Below, one piece after another: positions 25,653 through 34,565 of a stretch of 64,000 bases of DNA. The stretch's first letter is position 1. The number at the start of each line of letters is the position of its first letter. The position numbers and the translations under genes were made by a program. This stretch comes from JAVVHH01 sp965199585 (lineage in GTDB: Bacteria; Pseudomonadota; Alphaproteobacteria; Acetobacterales; Acetobacteraceae). A model generated the notes under the pieces. The model was not told where the DNA came from. It made no database searches and saw nothing but the letters and a program-made list of their open reading frames with translations. The stretch lies in NCBI GenBank assembly GCA_965199585.1, contig CBDASI010000002.1:3286001-3350000 (forward strand). The letters run 5' to 3'.

Positions 25653-27112
25653 GCCCTCCAACCAAACGTCTCGTCGTCGTCAGCAACCGGGTGCCCGTCC
25701 CGAGCGCCGCCGGCGCCCAGGCTGGCGGGCTGGCCGTAGCGCTGCATTCGCTGATGCAGCAGCGCGGTGGGCTCTGGTTCGGCTGGAGCGGCAAGGTCTC
25801 CGACTCGGTCGAGATGCGGAACGTTGATGACGGTGCGGTCCGCTATGCGACCGTCGATCTGACGCAAGAGGAACACGACCGCTTCTACAGCGAGTTCTCC
25901 AACGGCACGCTCTGGCCGCTGCTGCACTCGATGCCCGAGTTGATGACCTATGACCGCCGTAACGCGCAGGTCTATCGCGAGGTGAACGACCGCTTCGCCG
26001 ACCTGCTGAGCCCGTTGTTGCGGGGCGGCGACATGATCTGGGTGCACGACTATCACCTGCTAGCATTGCCGTCCGCCTTGCGCGCGCGCGGCGCTGCCGG
26101 CCCGATCGGCTTCTTCCTACATATTCCGTTTCCTGGCACCGACATGCTGTCCAAGGTGCCGGAGGCGACGGCGCTGGTGCGCGATCTGCTTGCCGCCGAC
26201 CTAATCGGCTTTCAGACCGAGAATGACGCCCGCAACTTCGCCGAGGCCGCCGTGCGCCTGGCCGGCGCGGAGCGCAGCGGCGCCAATTTCCTGCTCGCCG
26301 GCGGACGACGCATCCGCGTCGGCGCCTTTCCGGTCGGCATCGAGCCGCACGAATTCGCCCACACGGCGCAGGACGCCTGGCCCGGCGCCTCGGCCGAACG
26401 CCTCCGCCGCAGCCTGTCGCAGCAATCGCTCATCATCGGCGTCGACCGGCTCGACCCGACGAAGGGGCTGCTGCAGCGCTTCGCCGGCTTCCGGCGTCTG
26501 CTGGAGCGCTCGCCGGAGTGGCATCGCCGGGTCACGCTACTGCAGATTGCAGCGGAATCCCGCACCGACGTTGCTGCCTACCGTGACCTGCGCCAGTCGA
26601 TGGAGGCCGACGCCGGCAACATCAACAGCGCTTTCGCCGAACCGGACTGGACGCCGCTCCGCCTGATCGCGCGCGCCGTCCCACGCGACACCATCGCCGG
26701 TTACATGCGAGGCGCCCACGTCGCGCTTGTCACGCCGTTGCGGGACGGCATGAACCTGGTCGCCAAGGAGTTTATCGCCGCGCAGGATCCGCAAGATCCT
26801 GGCGTGCTGGTCCTCTCGCGCTTCGCCGGCGCCGCCGAGCAACTGACCTCGTCGCTCCTGGTCAACCCCTACGACGCCGACGAGATGGCCGATGCCCTCG
26901 ACCAAGCACTGTCCATGAGCCTTGACGAGCGGCAGCGGCGGTGGCGCGAAGGCTGGGACGCCATCAAGGACAGTTCCGCCATCGGCTGGGGCCGTACCTT
27001 TGTGGCCGGCCTGCTCCGCACCACCGCGCCGAAACAGCGGCACGTTTTCGCCGAGTCGGCGCCGCAACTGCCGGGTCGCCCCGACAGCAGCGACACCGTC
27101 CGACTGATCTGA
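25649..27112 (+). CDS. otsA: trehalose-6-phosphate synthase OtsA
   Basis: 487 residues, GT20, GT-B fold. Recognisable motifs are 'VVVSNRVPVP' at the N-terminus, 'WVHDYHLLALP', 'FFLHIPFPGTDML', 'GVDRLDPTKGL' and 'RDGMNLVAKEF'. It makes trehalose-6-phosphate from UDP- or GDP-glucose and glucose-6-phosphate. It is the last gene of the operon (ATGA overlap with treY). The phosphatase OtsB is not adjacent and not in the window; the next gene is convergent after 2 bases, so otsB is not simply downstream. The product is a single-domain OtsA with no fused phosphatase. Confidence 0.96.
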   Translation: MSPPTKRLVVVSNRVPVPSAAGAQAGGLAVALHSLMQQRGGLWFGWSGKVSDSVEMRNVDDGAVRYATVDLTQEEHDRFYSEFSNGTLWPLLHSMPELMTYDRRNAQVYREVNDRFADLLSPLLRGGDMIWVHDYHLLALPSALRARGAAGPIGFFLHIPFPGTDMLSKVPEATALVRDLLAADLIGFQTENDARNFAEAAVRLAGAERSGANFLLAGGRRIRVGAFPVGIEPHEFAHTAQDAWPGASAERLRRSLSQQSLIIGVDRLDPTKGLLQRFAGFRRLLERSPEWHRRVTLLQIAAESRTDVAAYRDLRQSMEADAGNINSAFAEPDWTPLRLIARAVPRDTIAGYMRGAHVALVTPLRDGMNLVAKEFIAAQDPQDPGVLVLSRFAGAAEQLTSSLLVNPYDADEMADALDQALSMSLDERQRRWREGWDAIKDSSAIGWGRTFVAGLLRTTAPKQRHVFAESAPQLPGRPDSSDTVRLI

Positions 27113-27114
27113 CC

Positions 27115-28170
27115 TCAGGCCGCGGTCAGCACGACCCGGCCGGTCACCTTTCCATCACGCAGCCGCATCAACGCCTCGTTGGCGCTGGACTGCGGCATCT
27201 CGGTGATCGGCATCGGCTTCAACTTGCCGTCCTGCGCCAGCGCCACTAGCGCGCGCAACTCCTTCGGGTTACCGACATAGCTGCCCTGGATGGTCAGCCC
27301 GCGCATCGCCATCACCGGCAACGGCAGCGTCAACTCGCCGCCGAACAACCCGACCTGGATCAGCTTGCCCCCCTTGCGCAGCGCCGCGAATGCGAACGCC
27401 GCCGTGCTGGTGCCGTTGACCAAGTCGATCACCGCCTCGGCGGCGCCGCCGCAGGCCGCCATGATCCGGTCGGCCACGCCCTCGCCGCTACCGTCCACGA
27501 CCTGCGTCGCGCCGGCCTTGAGCGCATCCTGCCGCTTCGCCTCGCTGATATCGACCGAGACGATCGCCTGGTGCCCGAGCGCCTTCAGCACGGCGATCGC
27601 CGCCAGCCCGAGCCCGCCGGCACCGACCACGACGATCGGCTTGTCGGCCGCCATCGGCATGACCTTGTTGATCGCCGAGTAGACCGTCACCCCGGAGCAG
27701 GCATAGGTCGCCGCCAGCGCCGGATCGAGCGTGCCGGGGTCGATCAGGTGCCGCGCCGCCGGCGCCAGCACGTGCGTCGCGTAGCCACCGTTCTGGAACA
27801 CGCCCAGCGCCCGCGACACGAGGCACATGTTGTCCTCTTCGGCCAAGCAACGGTCGCATTTGCCGCAACCGAGCCACGGGAAAACGATCCGCACATCACC
27901 GACCTTGACCCCGGACGCTTCCGGCCCGAGCTTGACGACCCGGCCCACGATCTCGTGCCCCATGGCCAGCGGTAGCACGACGCCGCGGTCCTTGAGCGAC
28001 ATCTGTTTGCCACCACCCAGATCGTAGTAGCCGTCCCAGATATGCAGGTCCGAGTGACAGACCCCACAATGCGTGACCTCGAGCAGGACCTCCGTGCCCG
28101 TCGGCTCTGGCGTCGGCATCTCCATCTCTTTGAGATCTTTTCCGTTCTCGATGACGGCCCATGCACGCAT
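27115..28170 (-). CDS. zinc-dependent alcohol dehydrogenase (MDR family)
   Basis: 351 residues, medium-chain dehydrogenase/reductase. Catalytic zinc ligands C35 (in 'HCGVCHSD') and H72 (in 'AMGHE') and the structural-zinc cysteines C102, C105, C108, C116 are all present; the Rossmann motif is 'VVVGAGGLGLAAI' around residue 175. It oxidises an alcohol or reduces an aldehyde with NAD(P); substrate unknown. A strong Shine-Dalgarno (GGAGGA) precedes the ATG. It is convergent with otsA (2-base gap) and divergent from the methyltransferase gene across 98 bases. Confidence 0.92.
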   Translation of the reverse strand: MRAWAVIENGKDLKEMEMPTPEPTGTEVLLEVTHCGVCHSDLHIWDGYYDLGGGKQMSLKDRGVVLPLAMGHEIVGRVVKLGPEASGVKVGDVRIVFPWLGCGKCDRCLAEEDNMCLVSRALGVFQNGGYATHVLAPAARHLIDPGTLDPALAATYACSGVTVYSAINKVMPMAADKPIVVVGAGGLGLAAIAVLKALGHQAIVSVDISEAKRQDALKAGATQVVDGSGEGVADRIMAACGGAAEAVIDLVNGTSTAAFAFAALRKGGKLIQVGLFGGELTLPLPVMAMRGLTIQGSYVGNPKELRALVALAQDGKLKPMPITEMPQSSANEALMRLRDGKVTGRVVLTAA

Positions 28171-28268
28171 GACGTTTTTCCTCCGTAGTTTCTATCCGGG
28201 CAGCATCGACCCAATCCACCCCAGGTGAAAGACCTCTCGCCGTCACGGGCCGGGTATGAAAGCGATCA

Positions 28269-29282
28269 ATGATGAATTTTCGCGCTCTCGTCCGTGCCGC
28301 CATCCTGCGTTCGCCGCCGGCGCGTGGCTTGCTGCAGCGCTGCGAGCAACTCACCCAGCAACGCAACCGCGCAGCCGAAGCGACCCTCTCCCTCCAGACC
28401 CGACTCGACGCACTGTGCGCGGCGTACGACCGGCTGGGGGCCGAGTTGGAGAGTGAGCGTCGCTTCGTGCCCGCCGGTCATTTCTATTCACCCGTGCCGT
28501 CTCCCGCCGAGATCGAGCGCGATGCCGCCCGCCTGTTCGCTGCGCCACCCCGCACGCTGCCCGGCATCGACCTGCGCGAGCCCGCGCAACTGGCTCTGCT
28601 GGACGCGCTGCAGCCCTTCTACGCAGAGCTACCCTGGTCGGCCCGGCCCGGGAACGGGCTGCGATACGGCTTCGACAACGGCGCATTCTCCTTTGGCGAC
28701 GCGATCATGCTCTACGCGATGCTGCGCCATGTCCGTCCCCGGCGAATGATCGAGATTGGCTCGGGTCATTCCTCCTGCCTCACGCTGGACACGAACGAGC
28801 GCTTCCTCGACGGCGCACTCGACACTGTTTTCGTCGAGCCCTACCCCGAGTTGCTCCAGTCGCTGCTCCGGTCCGGCGATACGGAGCGGGTCCGCATCGT
28901 CCCCACCCGCGTCCAGGACGTCTCGCCTGCACTGTTCGACACGCTGGCGGCCGGCGACATCCTATTCATCGACAGCACCCATGTCGGCAAGATCGGCAGC
29001 GACGTGAACTACCTTCTGCACGAGATCCTGCCGCGTTTGGCCCCCGGGGTCTTCGTGCACGTGCACGATATCTTCTACCCGTTCGAGTATCCGCGTTTTT
29101 GGCTGGATGAAGGGCGCGCCTGGAACGAGGCCTACCTGCTTCGATGCTTCCTGCAGTTCAACGAAACCTACGAGATCGTTCTCTGGAACAGCTTCCTTGC
29201 CTATTTTCATCCCGAGCGCCTGCACCAGATGCCGCTGGTAATGCAGAATCCAGGCGGCAGCCTTTGGTTACGCCGCCGCTGA
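28269..29282 (+). CDS. class I SAM-dependent methyltransferase-like protein
   Basis: 337 residues. Residues ~20-60 form a short predicted coiled coil ('LLQRCEQLTQQRNRAAEATLS'); the Rossmann-like SAM site 'MIEIGSGHSS' begins near residue 160, followed by 'VFVEPYPELL', 'DILFIDSTHVG' and 'FVHVHDIFYPFEYP', the Methyltransf_24 pattern seen in enzymes that modify sugars or surface polymers. It has two adjacent ATGs (28269, 28272) and a weak ribosome site. It stands alone between a divergent dehydrogenase and a convergent dehydrogenase gene 3 bases away, so context does not reveal the substrate. Confidence 0.75.
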   Translation: MMNFRALVRAAILRSPPARGLLQRCEQLTQQRNRAAEATLSLQTRLDALCAAYDRLGAELESERRFVPAGHFYSPVPSPAEIERDAARLFAAPPRTLPGIDLREPAQLALLDALQPFYAELPWSARPGNGLRYGFDNGAFSFGDAIMLYAMLRHVRPRRMIEIGSGHSSCLTLDTNERFLDGALDTVFVEPYPELLQSLLRSGDTERVRIVPTRVQDVSPALFDTLAAGDILFIDSTHVGKIGSDVNYLLHEILPRLAPGVFVHVHDIFYPFEYPRFWLDEGRAWNEAYLLRCFLQFNETYEIVLWNSFLAYFHPERLHQMPLVMQNPGGSLWLRRR

Positions 29283-29285
29283 GCA

Positions 29286-30251
29286 TCATTTCATCAGCCG
29301 CTGCGGCCGCCCGTCGAGAAAGGCCAGGATGTTCTCCACGCTCTCCCGATAGAATACCTCGAAGCCCTCGGTCGTGCCGTAGCCGAGATGCGGCGTCAGC
29401 ACGGTGTTCGGCGCGGTACGGATCGGGTCGTCGATCGGCAACGGTTCCGTGTCGAACACGTCCAGCGCCGCGCCGATCCGCCCGTCGTGCAATGCCGCCA
29501 GCATCGCCGCCGTGTCCACCAACCCCGCCCGCGACGTGTTCACGAGCAATGCTCCCGGCTTCATCTCGGCGATCTCAGCCGCCCCCATGAGCCCGTGCGA
29601 CGCGGCCGACAGCGGCACGTGCAGCGTCACGACATCGGCCTCCCGCAACAGAGGCACCAGCCCGGATGCCAGCCGAGCGCCGGCTGCCGCGGCACCTGCC
29701 TCGTCCAGGCTGCGGCTCCACGCGACGACGTCCATCTCCAAGGCGGCGCCGAACCGCGCCATCCGCCCGCCAATCTTTCCCAGCCCGACGATACCGAGCA
29801 CCTTGCCGGCCAGCGCCGGCCCGACCGCCACACCCTCTTGGAACCGCCCGGCCCGGATCGCCGCATCCCCTTGCGCGATCCGCCGCGTCCCGGCGATCAA
29901 CAGCCCAAGCGTCAGCTCGGCCGTCGTCGCGCTCGACAACATGCCGCCCGTGGTCGAGATGACGATGCCGCGGGCGGCGCAGGCCGCTGTATCGAGCGAG
30001 GGCGATCGCGCGCCAGTCAGCGCGATCATGCGCAGCTTGGGCAGTCGCTCGATGAGCGTTGCCGGAAATGGCGTGCGCTCGCGCATCAGAAGCAGGATTT
30101 CGTAGTCGGCCAGGGCCGCCGCCGCTTCGTCCTCGTCGGCGAAAGCGCCGGAAAACATCGTCACCTCCGCCCGCGCTTCCACCGCCGACCAGTCCGCGCT
30201 CGCTCGGGCTACTTCCTGCCAATCGTCCAGAACACCAACGCGCATCATCAT
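29286..30251 (-). CDS. D-2-hydroxyacid dehydrogenase (NAD-binding)
   Basis: 321 residues from the ATG at 30251, which overlaps the permease stop (ATGA). It belongs to the D-isomer-specific 2-hydroxyacid dehydrogenase family: NAD motif GLGKIG at 156-161, catalytic Arg in 'NTSRAGLVD' (about 240), and a His in 'LTPHLGYGT' near 290. It reduces a 2-keto acid to a D-hydroxy acid or the reverse; 3-phosphoglycerate dehydrogenase and hydroxypyruvate reductase are relatives, and the substrate is not assignable. Being the coupled last gene of a peptide-type ABC importer operon suggests it acts on the imported compound or a product of it. Confidence 0.9.
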   Translation of the reverse strand: MMMRVGVLDDWQEVARASADWSAVEARAEVTMFSGAFADEDEAAAALADYEILLLMRERTPFPATLIERLPKLRMIALTGARSPSLDTAACAARGIVISTTGGMLSSATTAELTLGLLIAGTRRIAQGDAAIRAGRFQEGVAVGPALAGKVLGIVGLGKIGGRMARFGAALEMDVVAWSRSLDEAGAAAAGARLASGLVPLLREADVVTLHVPLSAASHGLMGAAEIAEMKPGALLVNTSRAGLVDTAAMLAALHDGRIGAALDVFDTEPLPIDDPIRTAPNTVLTPHLGYGTTEGFEVFYRESVENILAFLDGRPQRLMK

Positions 30252-31102
30252 CGCCTCCGCGGGTCCAGCGCATCGCGCAGCCCGTCGCCGATCAGGTTGA
30301 AGGAAAGTACCGCTAGAAAGATCGCCAGCCCCGGGAAGAATGCCAGCCACGGTGCCTGCGTCAGGAAGCGCTGCGCCGAATTCAGCATGCTGCCCCAGCT
30401 CGGGGACGGCGGCTGCTGCCCGAGTCCCAGGAACGACAGGCTAGCCTCGGCGATGATCGCCGCCGCGATCGCCAGCGTCGCCTGCACCAGCACCGGCGGC
30501 ACGATGTTCGGCAACACGTGCCGGATGGCCACGCGCCAGGGCGGATTACCCAGCGCCCGCGCCGCCTCGACATACTCATTGGTCGCCGCGTCCATCGTCG
30601 CCCCGCGCGCCACCCGCACGAAGATCGGCGCCGCGCTCACCCCGATGGCGATCATCGCATTGCTGAGCGCCGGCCCCAGGAACGCCGCCAGCGCAATGGC
30701 CAGGATCAGGAACGGGCAGGACAGCATCGCATCCACCACCCGCCCGATCACCGCATCCGTCACCCCGCCCACGAACCCGGCCAGCAACCCGAGCGGCACC
30801 CCGATGCCCGCCGCGATCAGCACTGACACGACGCCCGCCAACAGCGACGCCCGCGCCCCGAACACGACGCGCGCGAACACGTCCCGCCCGTTCTCGTCCG
30901 TGCCCATCCAATGCGCCAGCGACGGAGCTTTGCGGATCAACGTCCAGCTCGTCTTGTCCGGATCGTACTGCGCGATCAACGGCGCGAACACCGCCAGCGC
31001 CACAAACAGCGTGATCACCACCAGCCCGGCCACCGCCGCCGGACGCCCACGGAATCGCCGGATCGCCAGCCGTGCCGGGCTGCGTGTCAGGACCTCGCTC
31101 AC
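30248..31102 (-). CDS. peptide/nickel-type ABC transporter permease (DppC-like)
   Basis: 284 residues using the GTG at 31102, whose GTGA overlaps the upstream permease stop; longer readings run over that gene and are discarded. It has an N-terminal OppC-type segment with a first membrane helix (about 20-42), the exposed 'WMGTDENGRDVFARV' loop typical of DppC/OppC, and five further helices with the EAA-loop 'YVEAARALGNPPWRVAIRHVLPN'. It is the inner-membrane partner of the DppB-like permease. Substrate family: peptides, glutathione, nickel or opines. Confidence 0.92.
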   Translation of the reverse strand: MSEVLTRSPARLAIRRFRGRPAAVAGLVVITLFVALAVFAPLIAQYDPDKTSWTLIRKAPSLAHWMGTDENGRDVFARVVFGARASLLAGVVSVLIAAGIGVPLGLLAGFVGGVTDAVIGRVVDAMLSCPFLILAIALAAFLGPALSNAMIAIGVSAAPIFVRVARGATMDAATNEYVEAARALGNPPWRVAIRHVLPNIVPPVLVQATLAIAAAIIAEASLSFLGLGQQPPSPSWGSMLNSAQRFLTQAPWLAFFPGLAIFLAVLSFNLIGDGLRDALDPRRR

Positions 31103-32046
31103 GCCGTGCGCAGCCGCGGGTTGACCAGCACGTAGAGCACGTCCGCCAACAGATTCAGCAAGATGAACAGGCACGACGTGACCAGCACGACGCCCTGCAC
31201 CACCGGGTAGTCGCGATTGAATACCGCGTCGACCACCAGCTTGCCGAAGCCCGGAATGCTGAACACCTGCTCGGTCAGCACCGCGCCCGACATCAGCGTC
31301 CCGAACTCGAGCGCGCCCAGCGTGACGACCGGCACCAGCGCATTTCGGAAGGCGTGCCGCACGACGACGATGATCTCGCTCAGCCCTTTGGCGCGCGCCG
31401 TCCGCACGTAATCCTGGTCCAACACGGTCAGCATCGCGCTCCTTGTATGCCGCATCAGCACAGCCGCGATCGCGTTGCCGAGCACGAAGGCCGGCATGAT
31501 CGTCGTGGCCAGCGACTGCCGCCAATCCTCGGCCAGCGACACGTAGCCTGATGGCGGCAGCCAGCCGAGCTGCACCGAGACGAGCAGGATCAGCATGATC
31601 CCGAGCCAGAAGTTCGGCGTGCTCAACCCGGCGAGCCCCACCAGGTTGACCACGTAGTCCCACACCGTGTTGCGGTAGACCGCCGCCAGTACCCCGGCCG
31701 GCACGCCGATGCAGAGCGCGATCACGAACGCCATCGACGCCAGTTGCAGCGTCACCGGCAGCTTCTGCAGGATCAGCGACAGGACCGGCTCATGGATGCG
31801 CCAAGAACGCCCGAGATCGCCGTGCAACACGCCGCCGATCCAGTGCAGGTATTGGATCGGCAGCGGCCGGTCGAGCCAGAGCTCGGCCCGGATCTGCGCC
31901 ATGATCGCCGGGTCGCCGCGATATTCGCCGGCCAGCACGGCAGCGGGGTCGCCGGGCATGATCTGCTGCAACGAAAAGACGAGGATGCTGACGAGCAGGA
32001 TGGTCGGGATGACCTGCAGCATCCGCGTCCCGAGATGGCTTCGCAT
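31099..32046 (-). CDS. peptide/nickel-type ABC transporter permease (DppB-like)
   Basis: 315 residues with six predicted membrane helices. The N-terminus 'LQVIPTILLVSILVFSLQQIMPGDPA' is the DppB/OppB signature, and the EAA loop 'YVRTARAKGLSEIIVVVRHAFRN' lies around residues 200-222. It lies 2 bases after the substrate-binding protein gene and overlaps the DppC-like gene by GTGA, so the set is one operon. No ATPase genes (DppD/DppF) are present on either side. Confidence 0.93.
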   Translation of the reverse strand: MRSHLGTRMLQVIPTILLVSILVFSLQQIMPGDPAAVLAGEYRGDPAIMAQIRAELWLDRPLPIQYLHWIGGVLHGDLGRSWRIHEPVLSLILQKLPVTLQLASMAFVIALCIGVPAGVLAAVYRNTVWDYVVNLVGLAGLSTPNFWLGIMLILLVSVQLGWLPPSGYVSLAEDWRQSLATTIMPAFVLGNAIAAVLMRHTRSAMLTVLDQDYVRTARAKGLSEIIVVVRHAFRNALVPVVTLGALEFGTLMSGAVLTEQVFSIPGFGKLVVDAVFNRDYPVVQGVVLVTSCLFILLNLLADVLYVLVNPRLRTA

Positions 32047-32048
32047 CG

Positions 32049-33548
32049 CTACTTGGCCAGGCTGACGCCCTGCAACCGGATCATGCCATCCGGGACCTGC
32101 TTGAAGCCCTGTACGGCGGTGCGCATGCCCACGATGAACTTGGGATACCAGAGATACATCAGCGGCAGATCCTGAGTGACCTGCTGATACATCTGAGTAT
32201 AGAGCTCGCGCCGCTGGTCGACGTCTGCGGTCGCCCGGGCCGCTTCCAGCTTTTGGTCGACGATCGGATTCGAGTATTTAGGGTCGTTCAGCGCGCCCCC
32301 CGTGTGTAGGAAGGTGTAGAGATTGCCGTCCGGATCGACCCGGCCAGACCAGGCGGTCAAGAACGCCTCGAATTCGCCACTCTGCGCCGCATTTAGCGCG
32401 CTGGCATACTCGGTCGCCGTAATCTGCACGTCGAAACCAGCCTCGCCCGCCATCGACTGGATCACCTCGCCGACCTGGCGGAGATCCGGGTTGTTGGGCA
32501 CCGTCAGCCGCACCACCACCGGCAACGCGACGCCCGCCGCCTTCAGCAGCGCCTTGGCCGCATCGACGTCGCGCGGCTTGGGCGTCAAGCCTTTGACGAA
32601 CATCGGACTCGCCGGCGTGATGCCCTGCGCGGCCGGCTCGTAGAGGCCGTTATAGACGACCTGGATCAGCGCCTCGCGATCGATCGCGAGTTCGAACGCG
32701 CGGCGGACCCTCGCGTCTTTGCCGATCGGCGAGGACGCCCGTGCGCCGTTGCCGACGTTGAACTCGATGTTCTGGAACTGCAGCGAGTCGATCATCGCCA
32801 GCTTCAGTTTGGCATCCTTCTTCACCGCATCGACGTCGGTCGGAATGATGTATTCGACCAGATCGGTGCTGCCGGCCTGCAGATTGGCGAGCCGGATCGA
32901 GCTGTCGGGGATCACCTGATAGGTGACCCGGTCCAGATGGATGTTCGCGGCGTTCCAATACTGCGGGAAACGCTCGAGCGTGATGTGATCCAGCGGGACG
33001 CGCTCGACGAAGCGGAACGGCCCGGCGCACACCGGCTTGAGCTGGAAGTCCTTGCCCGCCGCCTCAGCCGCCTTGGGCGAGACGATCATGCCCGAACGAT
33101 CCGTCAGCTGCGCCAGGAACGGCGAGGACGGCTCCTTCAGCACGATCTTGACCGTCATCGGATCGACCACCTCTACATGGTCCATCGCGTTGATCTCGGA
33201 GCGTCGGAAGCTCCCCGGCAGCGTCAGGCTGCGCATCAGCGAGTACCTGACTGACTCGGCATCCATCTTGGTGCCGTCCTGGAACAGCACGCCGTCGCGC
33301 AGCTTGACGATCAGTGTCTTCGGATCCGCCCACTCGTAGCCGGTCGCCAACTGCGGCACGATCTCGAGCTTCTCGTTGATGTCGAACAGCTTGTCGCACA
33401 TCCCGGCGAACACGATCCGGCTGACATAGGTGCGGGCGAGCGCCGGGTCGAGGCTGTCGGGGTCCTCGCGCATGGTGATGCGGAACGGCTGTGCGACGGC
33501 GGCGGTCGAGACGCTCGCAAGTACGGCGGCCAGGACGAGGTGGCGCAT
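32049..33548 (-). CDS. peptide-type ABC transporter substrate-binding protein (SBP_bac_5 family)
   Basis: 499 residues from the ATG at 33548, chosen because it begins a clean Sec signal ('MRHLVLAAVLASVSTAAVAQ', cut after residue 20); the in-frame start 81 bases upstream would bury it. The mature protein shows the family pattern 'DPDSLDPALARTYVSRIVFAG', 'LRDGVLFQDGTKMDAESVRYS' and 'RRAFELAIDREALIQVVYNG'. It is a periplasmic receptor feeding the two permeases downstream. The family binds dipeptides, oligopeptides, glutathione, nickel complexes or heme; nothing here decides which. The 182-base upstream gap is shared with the divergent TauE/SafE gene and is locally AT-rich. Confidence 0.92.
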   Translation of the reverse strand: MRHLVLAAVLASVSTAAVAQPFRITMREDPDSLDPALARTYVSRIVFAGMCDKLFDINEKLEIVPQLATGYEWADPKTLIVKLRDGVLFQDGTKMDAESVRYSLMRSLTLPGSFRRSEINAMDHVEVVDPMTVKIVLKEPSSPFLAQLTDRSGMIVSPKAAEAAGKDFQLKPVCAGPFRFVERVPLDHITLERFPQYWNAANIHLDRVTYQVIPDSSIRLANLQAGSTDLVEYIIPTDVDAVKKDAKLKLAMIDSLQFQNIEFNVGNGARASSPIGKDARVRRAFELAIDREALIQVVYNGLYEPAAQGITPASPMFVKGLTPKPRDVDAAKALLKAAGVALPVVVRLTVPNNPDLRQVGEVIQSMAGEAGFDVQITATEYASALNAAQSGEFEAFLTAWSGRVDPDGNLYTFLHTGGALNDPKYSNPIVDQKLEAARATADVDQRRELYTQMYQQVTQDLPLMYLWYPKFIVGMRTAVQGFKQVPDGMIRLQGVSLAK

Positions 33549-33730
33549 TGGATCGGCCTGCGAATGGTGAGGGATCAGACTGCCGCCACATATCCCCGCT
33601 GGCAAGCATGCACCGAGACAAAAGAACAAATAGTGTACACGCGGTCGTGTTTGTGAGATTTAGGTCAATAATCCTAGCACTGTCGCATTGCCGGTATCGA
33701 CCGCCGGCGACATCTCAAAAGGAGCACGAC

Positions 33731-34525
33731 ATGAGCGGAGTTCGACACACGCTGACCCTGGTCAGCCTCTCGCTGGCCACCCTCGCCGCCGCACTCTACG
33801 GCCCCACCCATGGCAGCCCCGACCCGGCCATCATGCTGACCATGATGGTCTCGGCCCTGATTGCCAGCATCGCCGGACTGGCTTTCTCGGCGATCGGCGG
33901 CTCGATCCTGTCGCACGCGCTCGACGACCCCATTCGCGTGCTCTTGTTGCTGACGGTGTGCAGCCTGGCCAACCAGATCGTCACCGTTTGGACGCTGCGA
34001 CGGAGCATCGCGTGGCGCGGACTGGGCAGCCTCGTCGCGGGCGGGATCGCTGGTATCGCGCCGGGTCTGTGGGCCCTGCTCCACGTCGATCACCGCATCG
34101 TGGCGCAAGGGATCGGGCTCGTCCTGTTCGCCTATGCCGCCAACCTGATCGTCGGACGCCTACCGCGGTTGACCGTCAGCTCCCGCTGGGCCGATGCCGC
34201 CGTTGGGCTCACGGCGGGCGCAATCGGAGTCGTCGCGGCGCTCCCGTCGCTGCCGGTGACAGTGTGGTGCCAGGCGCGCGGCCTACAGAAAGATGCGATG
34301 CGGGCGACGGTGCAGCCGTTCATTCTGGCGATGCAACTCGTCACCCTGCCGTTCATCGTTGGCGCCGCGCCGCATGCGATCGGCCCGGCCGATCTGCTGT
34401 GCATCCCCGCCGGCCTACTGGGGACGCATATCGGCCTCGGCTGCGCCAGCGGGCTGTCGAACCGTCAGTTCACGGTCGCGGTCGCCTGCCTGCTGAGCGT
34501 CTGCGGTATCAGTTTCCTGCTTTAA
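33731..34525 (+). CDS. TauE/SafE-type sulfite exporter family membrane protein
   Basis: 264 residues, almost entirely hydrophobic, with about eight predicted helices in two halves, as in the TauE/SafE (DUF81) family ('ALIASIAGLAFSAIGGSIL' in the first half and 'IPAGLLGTHIGLGCASGL' in the second). The start is set by AGGAG (around 33720) six bases before the ATG; upstream readings lack this. Members export sulfite, sulfoacetate or other organosulfur anions, but many are uncharacterised. A NitT/TauT-type importer of the sulfonate class lies 2 kb downstream, which fits sulfur metabolism without proving it. Confidence 0.82.
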   Translation: MSGVRHTLTLVSLSLATLAAALYGPTHGSPDPAIMLTMMVSALIASIAGLAFSAIGGSILSHALDDPIRVLLLLTVCSLANQIVTVWTLRRSIAWRGLGSLVAGGIAGIAPGLWALLHVDHRIVAQGIGLVLFAYAANLIVGRLPRLTVSSRWADAAVGLTAGAIGVVAALPSLPVTVWCQARGLQKDAMRATVQPFILAMQLVTLPFIVGAAPHAIGPADLLCIPAGLLGTHIGLGCASGLSNRQFTVAVACLLSVCGISFLL

Positions 34526-34565
34526 CCGCCTATTCACCTCCTCGGGCCATGATGCGGTCGTGAGC

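Noticed and set aside
33549..33730. Divergent promoter pair between the peptide-type SBP gene and TauE/SafE gene
   Set aside because: The gap is AT-rich and holds a short ACACG/CGTGT inverted repeat, but no convincing -35/-10 pair on either strand could be fixed by eye.
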